DNA from: Cyrtodaria siliqua
Lineage: Eukaryota; Mollusca; Bivalvia; Adapedonta; Hiatellidae
Reading direction: 5' to 3'
DNA length: 64,000 bases
Assembly (NCBI GenBank): GCA_037043455.1
Contig: JAWPHD010008228.1
Span: 1 to 64,000 of the forward strand
A model generated the notes under the pieces. The model worked only from the letters and a program-made list of their open reading frames with translations, did not search any database and was not told the origin of the DNA. The position numbers were made by a program, and so were the translations under genes. Positions 12,473 through 27,700 of this stretch are shown piece by piece; within the stretch, counting starts at the first letter, position 1, and each line of letters opens with the position of its first letter.

Positions 12473-12703
12473 ACTGTCCAGTGTATGAGATATATTCTCA
12501 GACTGACACAAGAGGGATTGGGAGTGAAATCATATATATTAGACTCTACCAAAGGTGGGACACGTCGCAATGTTTGCTTTACTGCCTCGAAACAGAGTTT
12601 TGCAGAGGGGTGACCGTATTCCAAAGGGACTGCACGCTTCACAACAGTGCTGCTTCTGCGAGCGAATCCGGTAGATTATTCTGGGAAAAACGTTGCATCG
12701 AAG
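12473..12703 (+). CDS. Exon 1, PAN-like domain 1 (type A, 6 Cys)
   Basis: This exon has 77 codons, phase 1 to phase 1. The acceptor is AG at 12471-12472 after a pyrimidine stretch and the donor is GT at 12704 (AAG|GTGAG). The protein begins CPVYEIYSQ, has the core CLLYCLETEFCRGVTVF, then CTLH, and ends WEKRC. Compared with the other A domains it lacks both C2 (before the helix) and C7 (after C-T-L-H); the other six Cys are present. It is the first exon of the array that I can recognise. Its phase-1 start requires an upstream coding exon. Confidence 0.85.
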
Positions 12704-15700
12704 GTGAGTCCAAACCAACAGTGTTATCTATGGAATAGTGACCAGAATAACAATAGAAATAATATAATAATAATAATAATAATTATACAAGTAAGAACGA
12801 AAACAACAACAATAATAATAAAAATAATCATAATAATAATTGGTAATGATAAATGAAATAACCAATAAAAGTCGCGATACATTGTATTGCTACTGTCAGC
12901 ATAACATAAACAATACATTATATCACAGAAATGGAAATATATAGTGGTAAGTAAAAATACCTTGCTTTTGAAAATCGATTGAGAAAAACATAAACGGCCA
13001 ATATACTTTCTGATAGTGCGCTTCCCATATAAACAGAAAACTATTTGGAAATTTCAAATAACTAGCTAGCTTTTAACACTTTGTTTGAGCGTGTTATAAT
13101 TTTGATCATTGTTCCAACAAACATTAAAATCATTGTTGAAAAAATTAATATATTAAACTTCTATCAAAAATCATTTATGTTAATTTTTGACGCATCAGAA
13201 GTCTGCATTAGTCTGCATTAGACATACTCGAACAAAAACACCTTTAGCTTGTGAGATTATTTCTAAGCCAATTTTGAAAGGTAATGTTACGGTATTGGTA
13301 TTAAACATGTTAAACAAATAAAAATACTGATGTACAACTTATTAGGTACTAGTTAAAATGAGGAAAAGAGTTTGTAATATTAGCATTGCCGTAAGTGTAG
13401 AATATCTCAAGGCTAAAATGTCCTATTTCTTCATATATATTTTATTGCGCCTCGCACAAAATCCTAGGAATTTCATTGGATTAGAGCGGTCACATGGTGA
13501 CCCTTTATTATTCTATAGTGGGTCAGTAGATTTCATAGAGGGTCACTAAACAAATATGGACTACAGTTTTGATTCAAAGTTTAAATTATTTGCAAATAGT
13601 TCTTTAAATCGTTAGTAACAAACATAATAAGTAAATTTAATAATGTTTTTAAACTGTACCAGTCGTGTTGAAACAAATTCCCAATGTCAAAAAAAAGAGA
13701 CAAAATCAACAACTTTTTTGTTGTTGTTGTTGTTACATGTATGTTGTACTGATACATCCCTTATGTTACACACTAATCAATATAAATGGTATGTTATTGA
13801 TGTAATAGTGTTCCTAATTATACCTCTTAGGCTTTTACATCGCCCTAACTTATAAAATGTTGACGTAAACAAATCTAAGTTGGCCATTTTATCGATGAAA
13901 ACAATTCTCAATTCGGTCATTTTTACGATAGAAATTTCCCAAACTTACAAGGGTCCCTTTCTCCGAAATACCTGGAAAAAGCCCTGCTGTTTTGATAGCA
14001 CAGAGCATTTTTTCCCGAGAGGTGTCACATGTCTGTACACAATAGACGCTATATTTTGCCAATATGTAATTGAGTTCAATAGTTTACTAGTATTATAAAT
14101 GATATTTTATATGTCGGTCCAATGTCATTGTTGGTTACATTGTGATTAAAAGTGCTTACCACTCAAAAGTTATATATTTTATCTTTTATGGGCAGTAGGC
14201 GGGGTATAGTGATTGAAAAAGTACGTGTTATTTTTGGTAAAAAACACCTATTAAATGCAGTGACCACTTAAGGTTACAGATCACTAAAGAACCAACCACT
14301 TTAGCCAAAAGGCCACTTAAGGTATCAATAGTGGGTACGTCCGTTCTTATAAACAAGTAACACAAAAGTGAACTGAGAATGACCTAATTTTCTCCATACA
14401 TCATTGACAAGATATTTTATTGGACCGGTAGTATCAAAGAAGTAAACAAGTAAATTAACTGTAAGAACAGGTATGGCGTCATAAGTACTGTATGTATAGC
14501 ATTTGCAATTGTCGGACACCACAAAGTTCATTACGTTACATACTGTTTTACTTTGCCAGGTTGTGAAAACAAAATCACCCAAACTTGCATTAACTGTAAG
14601 ACGGGTGGTAACTGTCCGGGCAACATTGGCAGTATTGGTGCTATGTTTAAACCCCAAGATTGTCTCCGCAATTCTAGCAAGTCTGCGTTCTGTCATGACG
14701 GCGAATGTACCTCCGTGGTTTACAGCAGAACTGGTGATCGGTGTTATTACAATGACTGCAGTCAGTTGACAATGACTGCGGGATACGTGGCTTACAGAAG
14801 GACGTGCAACACAGGTAGGTGAACTGAAACTATAGGATTTTACGTCCAATCACATTTCAAATTTCGGTGCCTCTCAGAAGGAGATGAGATGAAATAGTGC
14901 AATTTTCATGAGATAGACAACCGAAATGAAATGGAAAAAAACAATCGAAACTGCTCGTTCACTTCTTCGAAACATATTGTTACGTCATCCGTGTACGACG
15001 CGACGCCCAAACGAATTTGTATTCAAAATCAAAGTTATCATCAACGTTTTGCAGTCATTTAGCCGATTGTCTAATGTTTATTTACATGAAAGCAGCGATA
15101 AAACCTTCATCTGTATTGTAAATAACAAACATACAACGAAAGTCATACATCAACACGTGTGACTAACGGTCATATTTTTTATATAGTTTACAACATTTCC
15201 TGTCCCGTTGCCTTCCGGCTAACAAAATGTCAAGAGTTTGAACATTGAATATACCGATCCGCCGATATGCACAGGACACCTGCTCCCGAAGAATGATGAG
15301 ATTAGCGTAGTTTGCACGATTGGGTTCGAACCGACACGGGGATTATGTCTGCAAATCAAAGTGCACGGCCCCACAGTTGGGTGGCTGTTTAATTTATGCT
15401 ACATACAAGTCCACTGTTGTAATTATTATATACGAGTAGAAAATGTGTGTCTGGGGATTGGAACTGATAGCGCCAATTTGCACATTTCAGACATAGGTCG
15501 AGGGCCAAACCGAAACTATTGTACCTTGGTTTTTATTTATTCATAAACTAATATAATATGTAATGGAGTCACCGCGCGAGAAGCTTAACTAATGTCTGTA
15601 AAAACGTCAGAAGTTTATCTCCATCAGACCTGTGGTGCCACTGAGTTTCGTCGGTGTGTTCTTGGGCAAGACATTTTCCCTTAGTCCGTCGGATGGGGAC

Positions 15701-18700
15701 GTAAACCGGGCGGTCCCGTGTATCGGTCTATCCTCCGAGCACGTTAAAGAACCATAGGAATCTATTCGATAATAAGGGTAGGGCACGGTTCCCGGATTCC
15801 TATGTATCCTTCCCATCTCTCTGTGTCGGCTCCAAATAACCTATACTGTGTTGATGAGACGTTAAACAACATTCAATTCAATTCCATCAGACATGCGTAT
15901 ATTAGACTCCCCCTGAAAGTGCACACTGAGTTTTGTTTAGATTTAATTGTATAAAGTTTTTTTTAAATTAAATTGACAAATTCCAAAATGAATATGCCAT
16001 GTTTGGTACCAACGGTTTTATCATTCCATTCCCAATATCATGATGTCATTTGTTTTTCAATAGGTTGAATCATTAAGAGACTGTCGCTTGATAAAGACGA
16101 TACGGTCTAAAGTAAAATGTCTAAAGTGTACACATTCTGTTGCAACTCAGTGTATATATATAAATATTTAAAGATGGGTTTTAATGTCACTTTGAACAAC
16201 CTTTCAGTCATACCACGACTGTGCTTTCTTGTAGCGGCGGTGAGCGATCTGGTAAACTGTATAGTGCTTCCGCACTACCATACAGTTCCGTAGTGTCATG
16301 ACATGATACCCCCACCAACAAGTCCCATTATACTGACAACCGGCCGAGTCCTAGCACTACCCATTTAAACATATGCTGAACGTCAAAGAAAAGAGCTTCT
16401 TGTATCATTTTCATGAAATATGTTACTTTGACCTGGTCGGGGATTGATCCCACGACCCCCGAATGAGAGGCGGACACTCTACTACTACACTACGTCGCAG
16501 TAAACACTGTAGTCAGAAACTAAAATCAGTTTGAATTGATTTGAATTGTATGTTATTGTCGCACCAACAGCTTAGGTCATATGGCGACTTTTCCAGCTTT
16601 CTTGGTGGAGGAAGAGCCCAGGTGCCCCTCCGGGCAATTTTCGTGCACGGGCGGGCACCTGGGTAGAACCACCGACGTTCCGCAGGGCAGCTGGATAGCT
16701 TCCTCACATAACGATTCCTAGGCCCATGAGGGATCGAACCAACAACGGTGAGGGGCAAGTGATTTCAAGTCAGAGGCTCTGACCAGTTGAATATTTTATA
16801 TTGTTATATTGGCTAAGTTAATTTCATTAGACAGTTTTAAGATATTGTAGTTAAGAAGTATAACATTTCTGAAAGGTAAGGTATTTTTTTACTGAAGACC
16901 TTTCAGCGCTAAAATGAACCAATACGTATATATCTGCTGGTGATTGGTCAAATACGGTAGCACGTGTTACCTCAGTACATTGTGGACATACTATATAATT
17001 ATACTAAAGGAAAAAAATAAACAATTCGGGATTTTCCGCTACATAATTTATATTATGCGCACCCAATTCCACGTTATATTCAATATAAAATCCCACGATA
17101 ATTTGCAAAAACAAGGTTGCAGCTATTTAGAGAAAGAACAAAACTGTGCGGTTGTTGACTTTTTAATCACAGTGCACTTTGTAACATGAAATCATAAATT
17201 TGGAAATTCCGCTTTGAATATTTCAGCCATTTCAGTACGGTTTTTAATGTAGAGGTAAGGCAATTTTTCATTCTTAGTTTAATCACCTGCTTGAGTAAAA
17301 CGCGTATTCTACCAATAATGAAAGTTTGAAAGGACAACATTTGGAGTGGGGTGAGTTGTTTCTGTCTTTATTCAGAAAGGAAAGGTCTAATGAGCCATTT
17401 TTGTATGTACCATTTGATTCACGGCAGCATATTGTACATTCATTATATAGAAGAAATTCCCGAGTTGCGTTTCTTTTTCCCTTTAGTATACATTCATTAT
17501 ATAGCGGAAATTCCCGAGTTGCGTTTCTTTTTCCCTTTAGTATACATTCATTTCCTATGATAATCTACACGACCATTTACGGTATGGGTTTGTATTGGAT
17601 CGAATGTTTTAAACTTTGCATTTGTTTGTCTATGAACGGTTTTCTGTATCTTAACTCTTATATTAACCTATATAGATTGTCCAAGGTACGGGATCTTTCA
17701 ACTGGATGACGTTGTGGGTGATTGTAACGTATTAGGGTCATACATATCTGGAATGAATGCAAACGCTTGCCTTGAAAAATGCCTCGATTTGGATAGATGT
17801 CGAGGTGCTACGTTTACCGCCGGTACCGGTGTATGTTCGCTCCATGAAGAGTGTGACACGAAGGTAACAAGCCTGGGATCGGTCTTCTACAAGCGGATCT
17901 GTATGCCAGGTGATGTATTTTATTTTTAAAATGTGACACTTCGGAACCCTTAACGGTTTGTTCTCCAAGTCATTAAGTACTTACTTAAAGTCTGTGGCTT
18001 TCTAGGCTTTTTTTTATATCTTTATTTACACAGTCCCGTTTACTGGTATGACAATAGGGTTTGGTGCACCCTAGAACATGGTTTAAGCTCTTGAAAGTCT
18101 GTTCACATATAAGGTGCAACACATCTCATGCCCCCAGCATCGGCTTAAACGGTATTCTATTTTAAAGTCACACAGATTGTGTTTGATGATTCAAAAGTGG
18201 CGACCTTTGACAGCTGCAACACAGCACTAACATGAATGACATTTTTCATTATGACAAACCAATGGACATCATAATGACTACTTGGGTCGCATGCTTTTTA
18301 GATGTTTAAAACGATCCATTTAATATGCAGTCTGCAGAATTAAGCCAAACTGTTATGAAATTTAACACACTATTTTTAATATTAAGTTTTATTTTGAAAG
18401 AATATCGCGTCGGTCGGTGTTTAAAACATCGTTTTATACCCAACGAGAACACTGTTGTATGTTCACGTGAGTAAATCTCTTATCGGTTGGTTAATGTTTT
18501 GATGTTTTGTTCGGCAAAAGTTGCATAAGCGGTCGCATCCGTAATGGTAAAGGAGAAATTCCACAATAGCCAGAATTACGGTAAAACGGGTATTAACTTA
18601 ATCATGTTTACATAATCATTGTTATACGAAATAAATATACACTTTCGCACAGCATTCATTTCTAAAATTTTAATTAAAAAAACACTCATGTGACTGTTAT

Positions 18701-21700
18701 GAAACTTCAAACAATGATAAAGTGCAGTGAGAGAAAGTGCAGAGCACAAAACCATAAATATATCTTTATTCAAAATAAAGTTGTTTCCCTTTGGAATTTT
18801 ATACCTATAAGTATTGTCCGGAGCATCACTCAAAACCTACTAATTGGACTAAAATGCCATTTCGCACAATGATAAAGGGCAATGAGAGAAAGTGCAGAGA
18901 TCTACAACCAATCTTCATTCAAATTGCAGTTATTGTCCTTTGAACTGTATATCCGGAGCATAAGTCAAACACTACTAATGGTACTGCAAATTGAATACTG
19001 CTGGGCAATACAAGGCCATATGATATTTCGGAGAGTATTCATCGGTTCTACCGATTTTCTTGTTTACATATGCCCTTGATAGCTTTCTCCACCAGTGGGA
19101 CGTTATATTACTAGTATTGCAGAATGGTATGACATGGGGCAAAACATCGTGTTTTTAAATTCAAATTTCATTCTTTATTTTACTATACACTCTTTATCGC
19201 CTTTCTCATAAAATGTTCATTAAAATGTATACTATTGTAAATATGTGTGTCGCTCGGTTAAAGTAATACGCGTGATTGTTATGCCGTATGTTTAATCCCA
19301 ACACATTGTTGCATGCTTTATATTAAGATGAGATTTATTTTACAGAATGTGAACGGAGCTACCTTCAAGAATGTAAAAACTGTGATGCAAGCCCAGAATG
19401 TCAAACGTCATTTGGTTTCGAGGGTCCTATGAACACGTCTTCGGAGTGTACTAACGCATGTTCTGCACGGGATGGATGCAACATGGGCGTATACAAGCCG
19501 TCTGAAACGATGTGCTATTTTCATGAATGCACACAGGTCGTGCAAAGTCCAGGAATTACTGCCTACAGGCAGTCTTGCAGTTCAGGTAATACCGCTATGT
19601 ACTTACTTACCTCCCGTACAACTCAATAAAACTAAACATCTCTGTTTATCGGCAATAAGTTTTTGTTTGTTTCTTTAAATGATGATTTACGTCATGTTTA
19701 GCACATTTAGGTCATATCTGACGGTCGATGTTTAGTTCTGTAGACGCAGATCACCCCATTTTTCACTGGTAGAGCCGGTACTGTATACCTCTTGCCATCC
19801 GTAAGAATCAACACTTTCTCACTCGCGGCGTTGAAAGGCGAGAAGGTTTACAACGCAACGTCGTTAACACCTCGACCACGGAGGCATTGACAGTAACCTT
19901 TAACATGCGCGTAAAATGTTGAATATTGCTTTGGTTGCCCTGATTATACATCCGTAGAACAAAAAACGGAAATACTGTCAGTGAATTAATTCAGTTAGTT
20001 ATATATTATTAAGTAATTTATTTATCACATAACTTGGGTCGAGGAAGTTTAATAAAGTGACGATATATTTATCAATGCAGATGAGGTCAACTCACCTTTC
20101 AATCTTTTCCGTTCAGTTCGTAGTAAAATTGGAATTGCTTGTCGATTTAATACCGGATTACGGGATTGAACGAGGTAGTTCCTTTGTTCGGGGTCATACG
20201 TTCGGAGAAGACCGAGTCAACAATCGTGAACATTTGGCCAATTCTTTGGGAAGCCATAACCGTCAAAATGTGAATATTTACAATCCATTCAATGACAGGC
20301 CGTTTAGTTCAACATGAAGTCACTTGACAACGTACATATTGATTCGGTGCGACGTGTCAACCTCTTTTCATTCGTTACAAAGTGAATTAATACGGTTCGA
20401 AGTGAAATGATACGGTGTAAAATTTCAAATCATACGATGCAAATAGAAATAATTCAGTGCAATGACAAACAATTTGACAAAAAACCAAATGCAATACAAT
20501 AAAATACAAGTCGGTAAGATGAAAACTTAAATGATTCATCGAACAATGTGAAGTGATACACAGCAGAGTAAATCTGTATGATGCAATATGAATCAGTTTG
20601 ACGCAAACACATTTAGTCTGGTGGTAAGTAAAATAATCGGACGAAAACAAAATCGGTGCAATGCAAACACAATCCGTTCAACAGAAACTGATTTCATTAC
20701 GTGCAAAGTGAAACGCTACGATGGCGGCAGCGCTGTCGATATTTGCCATATTACTTACAGCCTAGTATCATATACGTTTATCCAACTCGTTTAATAAATT
20801 CATTATTAAACAGTTTCAACTTTGTTTGTTTGTTTGTTTGGCGTTTTGCGTCATTTTCAACACATGTATAAAGGTTATATATGACGGTCGATTCTCTTTC
20901 TTCTTTTTGTGGTGGAGGCAGATCACCCACTTTTTCTGGGTAGAATCAGTACTGTACACCTCCAGCCATCAAACAACATGCATGGTATCACTAACTTTTG
21001 AGAAAGTGTCTTATTTTATTATTTGTTCAGGTCAATGTTGCTTAAAAACAATCAGGAAAACCATTTGTCCATTTTAGCCATGCGTGTAATAGAATCATAG
21101 TTTTACCACACACCTTCTGAATTGCAGATTGTTTGAAGTTTACGTTGGAAACAATACACAATATGGCTGGTGCCTGTGATATCGCCGACACGGACGAGGG
21201 TGGAATTAGCCTTTCCTACTGCTTGGATAAATGTCTCGACACAGAGGGGTGTAGGGCGGTCACCTTCAATGAAATGCAAAAATCGTGTACCTATCATTCA
21301 TGTGATGATGTCGAGGCGACTGCAACAGCTAATTGGGAAAGCACCATCATTAAACGTGTTTGCATAACGCCAGGTAAAACTACATGATGTCTACGGAAGC
21401 TGGCTGAAGACATTTTGAGTTATTTAAGTCTTAGAAATAGAGAATCTGACATACACATACATGCCAACGCCATTTCTTTCATATCGTGTTTGCTGAATTC
21501 TAATTCGTGTTAACTATAACCCTGATTGCGTGTAAATACCTTTGTATTCAACCTTATCTGTGATGTTCGCATATTATTAGTCAAAATGTTAGCAGTCGGC
21601 TTCCGTAGATGCCTGGTCAAGTGCAACAAACGTGTTTGCCTAAGTCATGATATATACATATGTACGCTGTTTAAAGCTTCACAGTCACTATTTTAACTGG

Positions 21701-24700
21701 TAATAACTCATGAATATGAATGAGTCACGTGTGAAGTAGTTTCAAATCGACGAACACCCCAAAAGTCGGTATATAAGCAGAAATCGTTGCCAAAATTTCA
21801 CATTTTCATTTAGCCTCCGTACAGGTAACATCGATAAATGTACGGCTTCAGAATATGTGATAAAAAATAGTTGCCCCGGACGGGATTTGAACCACAGCCT
21901 TGCACTTTTAAATGTTGAAGGATGTACGCTGAACCACTAGACCATGGCTATTTATTGGTATGTTGTAGCATTTTTAACACTAAATAGCCATTACGTAATA
22001 ACTAGCGCGCACACACAAAACTCATCAAGCGCTAAATAACAGGTCGAGATATGGTTGTTTTGAGGCGAAGTATTAGTTTCATATTGATAACACACACTAT
22101 TACACCAGACAATGTTAATTTACACGTGCGACAAGATGGACTATATATTTGTTGATCCATCTTGAGTTGCGTTCAAACATATTACGTTATTTTGCCTCAT
22201 AATAAATGGTAGTTAGTATACTATTTTCTCAAGTAGCGTTATAGTTCGGTGAATAGAGCATCCGACTTGAAATCAGAAGGTCGTGCGTTCGAGCCCCGAA
22301 AGAGGCTAACCTTTTTTGCTGTAAAAATTGCTGTTACCTGTGTATAGGTACGATGTGCACTGGTCGATGTATATACAGTAAATGATTTCCTGCGCTATAT
22401 TTGCTCGCTTAAACCCCGAGTTCGACATGAGCTGGTGAATATGACGTTGCAAATAAGGACACGCCTACTAAGAAAAAATCGATTAATATAGAGACTCTGT
22501 AGCTTTAAGCAACTGTAACCGAGTCACACCCTTACGCAATTATTAGCACAACGTCAAGATTACAATTACTTGGAATAAAATACAACTGAAATATGTTGCA
22601 TAGTTAACTATGTTTTCATAACACATTTGTTTTAAGGACTGAAACAAGATCGAAGATATACTACAGCGGTGTCTGTCACTCCTGGTATGGGTTTGCTCGT
22701 TAGGCGTTAAGTGTATATTCATTCAAGAGATACTGTGTTAAGGACTACTGATCGGCCATCTTTATAAAAAAAGAAGATCCGAAATGGATGGAGAATGGTC
22801 AAGTGAAATTTGTAATGCATAATTTTGTCATAAGCAAAGTAACCCATATAGAATATCAACACTACTGATGTGGACATAATATCAAAAATAACACTTATAT
22901 GGCAGAAACTGTGCATTTTATGTCCAAAAAGTTTGGAACAATTTTACTTAAAGTTGTTTTGTTTTTATGTGAAATAAATTGGTCCATATAATGGTCCATT
23001 TATCCAGCGATGGCAGACGAGATATCATTTAAATAACCATATTAGTTATTTTTTCGTCAGTCAACCAAAATCAGTGAATGTTTTATCATATTCTAGTCTT
23101 TATTATCAATTGTATCTTTTAAGTTCCTTGTAATATTTTCGATAACAAAAACGAATACATTTGTTCTTTGTAAAGTTGGGAAATATGACATATTGTTTGG
23201 GGCGCTTGTTTCAGCCAAATTTCTTTTTGACTTATCAGACAAAATACATCTCGTACCTAACTAAAGTGTATATCAGTGAAACAGACATTTTAGTGGTAAA
23301 TAAAAATACCTTACTTTTCAAAATCGGTTGAGAAAAAAAAATTGCGTGTTGGAAAGGTGTTTTTGATGGGTCATGTTCAATGCAAAATTCTGCTGCATGA
23401 AAAAATTGATTATGTTTTTTTATTTTTAGATTGTAAATTAAGATTGTATTGTTATTATTTTTAGATTGTATATTAGTAAATTAAGACATCCTGAAAGTTT
23501 TATAGCAAAATATGAAGGATTACTTATGTTATTCGAAATTTCTTAATTTTCCGCTTGCCCTCTAGCAAGGAATTTACATAGGAAAAGCCCCATCAAAAAA
23601 TCATTTTGGCTGTTAATATTTATTACTCAACCGATTTTCAAAAGTAAAGTAGTTTTATTTACCACTAAAAATGCCAGTTCTAATTATATATAACTGATGT
23701 ACGTATTATCTAAATTGCTCAAGTTACTTCAGAAAAACCTTTGGCTGAAACAAACGCCCCAAACAATAGGTCAAAAACAAAACATATTAAAAATAAAACG
23801 ACGCTTCTCAAACTCCAAAATGCCGGTGTTTTGTTTTTGCTTTAATGCTGCTTTTAAAATAATGTTCATGACGCAGTATGCACCATTCGCAACATATTGT
23901 ACACCGCTTCGTAGCATTAACCGAATGCAATACGCAGGATTCCATACTGGTTACGTCATCGTGCCTTAGATTCCCGCCAAAACAAATCTGCATTCAAAAT
24001 CAAAGTCATCATCCAAATGTTGCAAAGTTATTCAGCCGATTGCTCCATCAATAGTTTATTTACATGAAAGCAGTGATAAAACCTTCATCTGCATTATAAA
24101 AAACAAACACTCAACGCAAATTATACATCAACACGTGTGGCATTCGGCCATATTGTTTACTTAGCAACGGTGCACTATTTTCTGTGCCGTTGCCTTCCGG
24201 CGATCAAAATGTCAAGATTTGGAACATACCGAAGCGCCGTGATACACACGAGGCGGGATCCCGAAGAATTCACGATTGTGCTTCGCAGCATTAATCGAAT
24301 GTATATCAAAGGTCACCATATTTGTTACGTCATACTGACTTGACGCTCGTCAGATTCCCGCCAAAACGAATTTGCATTCAAAATCAAAGTTCTCTTCAAA
24401 AATGTCTATGCCATGTAGCCGACTGCTCCATCTATAGTTCATGTACATGAAAGCAGTGATAAAACCTTCAAATAAGTATTGCAAATAAGAAACATGCAAC
24501 GCAAATCATACATCAACACGTGTGGCCGACGGCTATATTGTTTATATAGCAACAGCTTAGCAACAGTGCATTATTTTCTGTGCCGTTGCCTTCCGACAGA
24601 TTTTGAACACACCGAAGATCGATATACACACGAGGTGGGATCCCGAAGAATGGCGGGATTGGCCGAGTTTTCACGATTGGGTTTGACAAATAACTCTACT

Positions 24701-27700
24701 CATTGGTCAAACGACTAAGCGTATTTGTTCATCGAAATTTAACAAACACTCCAACACACTCCAAGCCTACGCCACCGCCCTCCTGCTTTGACAGTTTTCT
24801 ATACCGTCTCCTTAGTTATTCTAAATAAAAATCCGTCTTAATTTATATTCTGAATAGACAATTTAATAATTTTATATTTTCAAGACCAATGCTACTTTCT
24901 TTAGATCCACTATACTGTCCGATGTTTGAGGTCAGCGTAAAGTATAACCAAACCGGAAGCTGCGCCACGAGTCAAGAAGTTCAGGGGATACTCGGGTACG
25001 AAGTGTGCATGGAACTGTGTCTGGACTTGGACTGGTGTAGGGGCGTCACGTATTTTGAAGAAAACTCAACGTGTTCGTATCACATCTGTGGAGATTCTGA
25101 TCCGAATGTGGAAAATGTTTCTACAGTATTTATTCAACGGAATTGCGACGTGCAAGGTAATTGACAGGTGCATTATCAAGGCGTTTTTCTACCATATATA
25201 CATGACGCAGCCATGTTTCCTGTTTTCTTGCAACGCCACTTACTATATAAGGCTAATATCTAGTCAGTTAATGCCACTTACTATATTGGCTTACTAGCCA
25301 CTAACGTCACTTACTATATAAGGCTAACTAGCCAACTAACGTCAATAACTATATAAGGCTTACTAGCCACTAACGTCACTTACTATATAAGGCTAATAAC
25401 TAGTCACCTAATTCCACTTACTATATAAAGCTTACTAGCCACTAACGTCACATACTGTATCAGGCTAACTAGTCACTAACGTCACAAACTATATCAGGCT
25501 AACTAGTCACTAACGTCACTTACTATACAAGGCTAACTAGTCACTAACGTCATTAACTATATAAGGCTAACCAGTCAACTAACGTCACTTACTATATAAG
25601 ACTAACTAGTCACTAACGTCATTAACAATTATTATATAAGGTTAACTAGTCAACTAACGTCACTAACTATATACGGTTAACTAGTCAATAACATCACTTA
25701 CTATATAAGGCGTACTAGCCACTAACCTCACTTACTATATTGGCTTACTAGCCACTAACGTCAAATTCTATATTGGCTTACTAGCCACTAACGTCATATA
25801 CTATATAAGGTTAACTAGCCACTTACGTCATATACTATATAAGGCTTACTAGCCACTAACGTCACATTATATATAAGGCTTACTAGCCACTAACGTCACT
25901 TACTATATTGGCTTACTAGCCACTAACGTCATATACTACATCAGGCTAACTAGCCACTAACATAACTTAATACATTAGCTAACTCGTCAACTAACGTCAC
26001 TAACTATACAAGGTTAACTAGTCACTAACGTCACTTACTATATAAGGCTTACTAGCCACTAACGTCACTTACTGTATTAGACACTAACGTCACATACTGT
26101 ATATGGTTAACTAGCCAACTAACGTCACTTACTATACAAAGAAAGATACAAATATCGGACAAGGAAAGCAGCTTTCAAGGACAACAGTCGACCACAAAAC
26201 ACAAAAAACAAACACACAAACAGACAAACGAGAATGCAAAAGTAATAAAAAATGCAAACGACATCACAAACACAAAAGGGCTTACTAGTCACTAACGTCA
26301 CATACTATATAAGGCTTACTAGCCACTAACGTCACATTTTATATAAGGTTAACTAGCCACTAACGTCACTTAATATATAAGGCTTACTAGCCACTAACGT
26401 CACATATTATATAAGGTTACACGCCACTAACGTCACATACTATATCAGGCTATCTAGTAACTAACGTCACTTAATACATAAGCTAACTCATCAACTACCG
26501 TCACTTACTATATAAGGTTAACTAGTCACTAACGTCACTTACTATATAAGGCTTACTAGCCACTAACATCACTTACTACATAAGGCTTACTAGCCACTAA
26601 CGTCACATATTACGCCACTAACGTCACATAAAATATCAGGATAACTAGTCACTAACATCACTTCATATATAAGCTAACTCATCAACTAAGTCACTAACTA
26701 TATAAGGTTAACTAGTCACTAACGTCACTTACTAAATAAGGTTTACTAGCCACTAACTTCACTTACTATATAAGGCGAACTAGTCAACTAACGTCACAGA
26801 CTATATAAGGTTAACTAGCCACTAACGTCACATACTATATAAGGCTAACTAGTCAACTAGGCATGCATCATCAACTTGTCTCCCTGCAAGTTATATTATG
26901 TCGACTTTCAATAAAAAAAATGTCGCCTTATTTGACATTCATCATAATAAAAGGATCATAACGTCCATCTGTGATAGCTAATGCCAACATAGAACATGAA
27001 ACGTACACAGATATTCAACAGTGTACTATCTTAATAGATTATGTCATACTTATTCAGTTTAAGTAACCATGGTTCGTACACTGTCAACAGACGCTGCAAA
27101 TAATGCATATTGGTTGAACGTCTGCAATCATGTTTATTACAAAATTGTTTGATGAAAATTATAAAAGTCAGGAAGGAAATGTAACACTCCAGGACCACAC
27201 TTATTTCTTTACTGAGTAAAGTAAGGATTTCGATTTTGGTTCATGCTAATGTTTTATATTATCAATTGGTATAGTACCGGAGGCTTTTTTCCGAAAAGGC
27301 TTGTCTAATAAATAAAACGTCTTATATCTCCTGTGTAACTATTTTCCTAAAACTAACAACAGCATGGCTCAAATGTACATCGACAGTCTGAATATTCCAA
27401 ACTATACTGAAGAGTATGAGAGTGACTTGGAAACGGCCGAACACGATAAATATAAAATATTGCAGTCTCGGTATGACTGAGACTGTTCATGAGCGGTAGT
27501 GAAATATGCTCAGATGACATGCGGTTACACATACCTATATACAAATTCAAATACCATAGTATTTCGTTCACACACGTAGTGTAAGCTCTGTACAAAATAC
27601 ATTGCATGAACACATTTTAATCAAGGATAACACGGCAGCTTTGATATTTGAATAAGAGTAACAAGAGCGGTCAAATGGTCATAAATCGCTCACCTGACCA

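Noticed and set aside
14325..14849. Minus-strand 174-codon frame
   Set aside because: It is the shadow of exon 2, whose plus-strand splice sites and Cys pattern are convincing.
25215..26860. CRISPR-like array
   Set aside because: Units are contiguous with no unique spacers of constant length, and the context is a eukaryotic intron.
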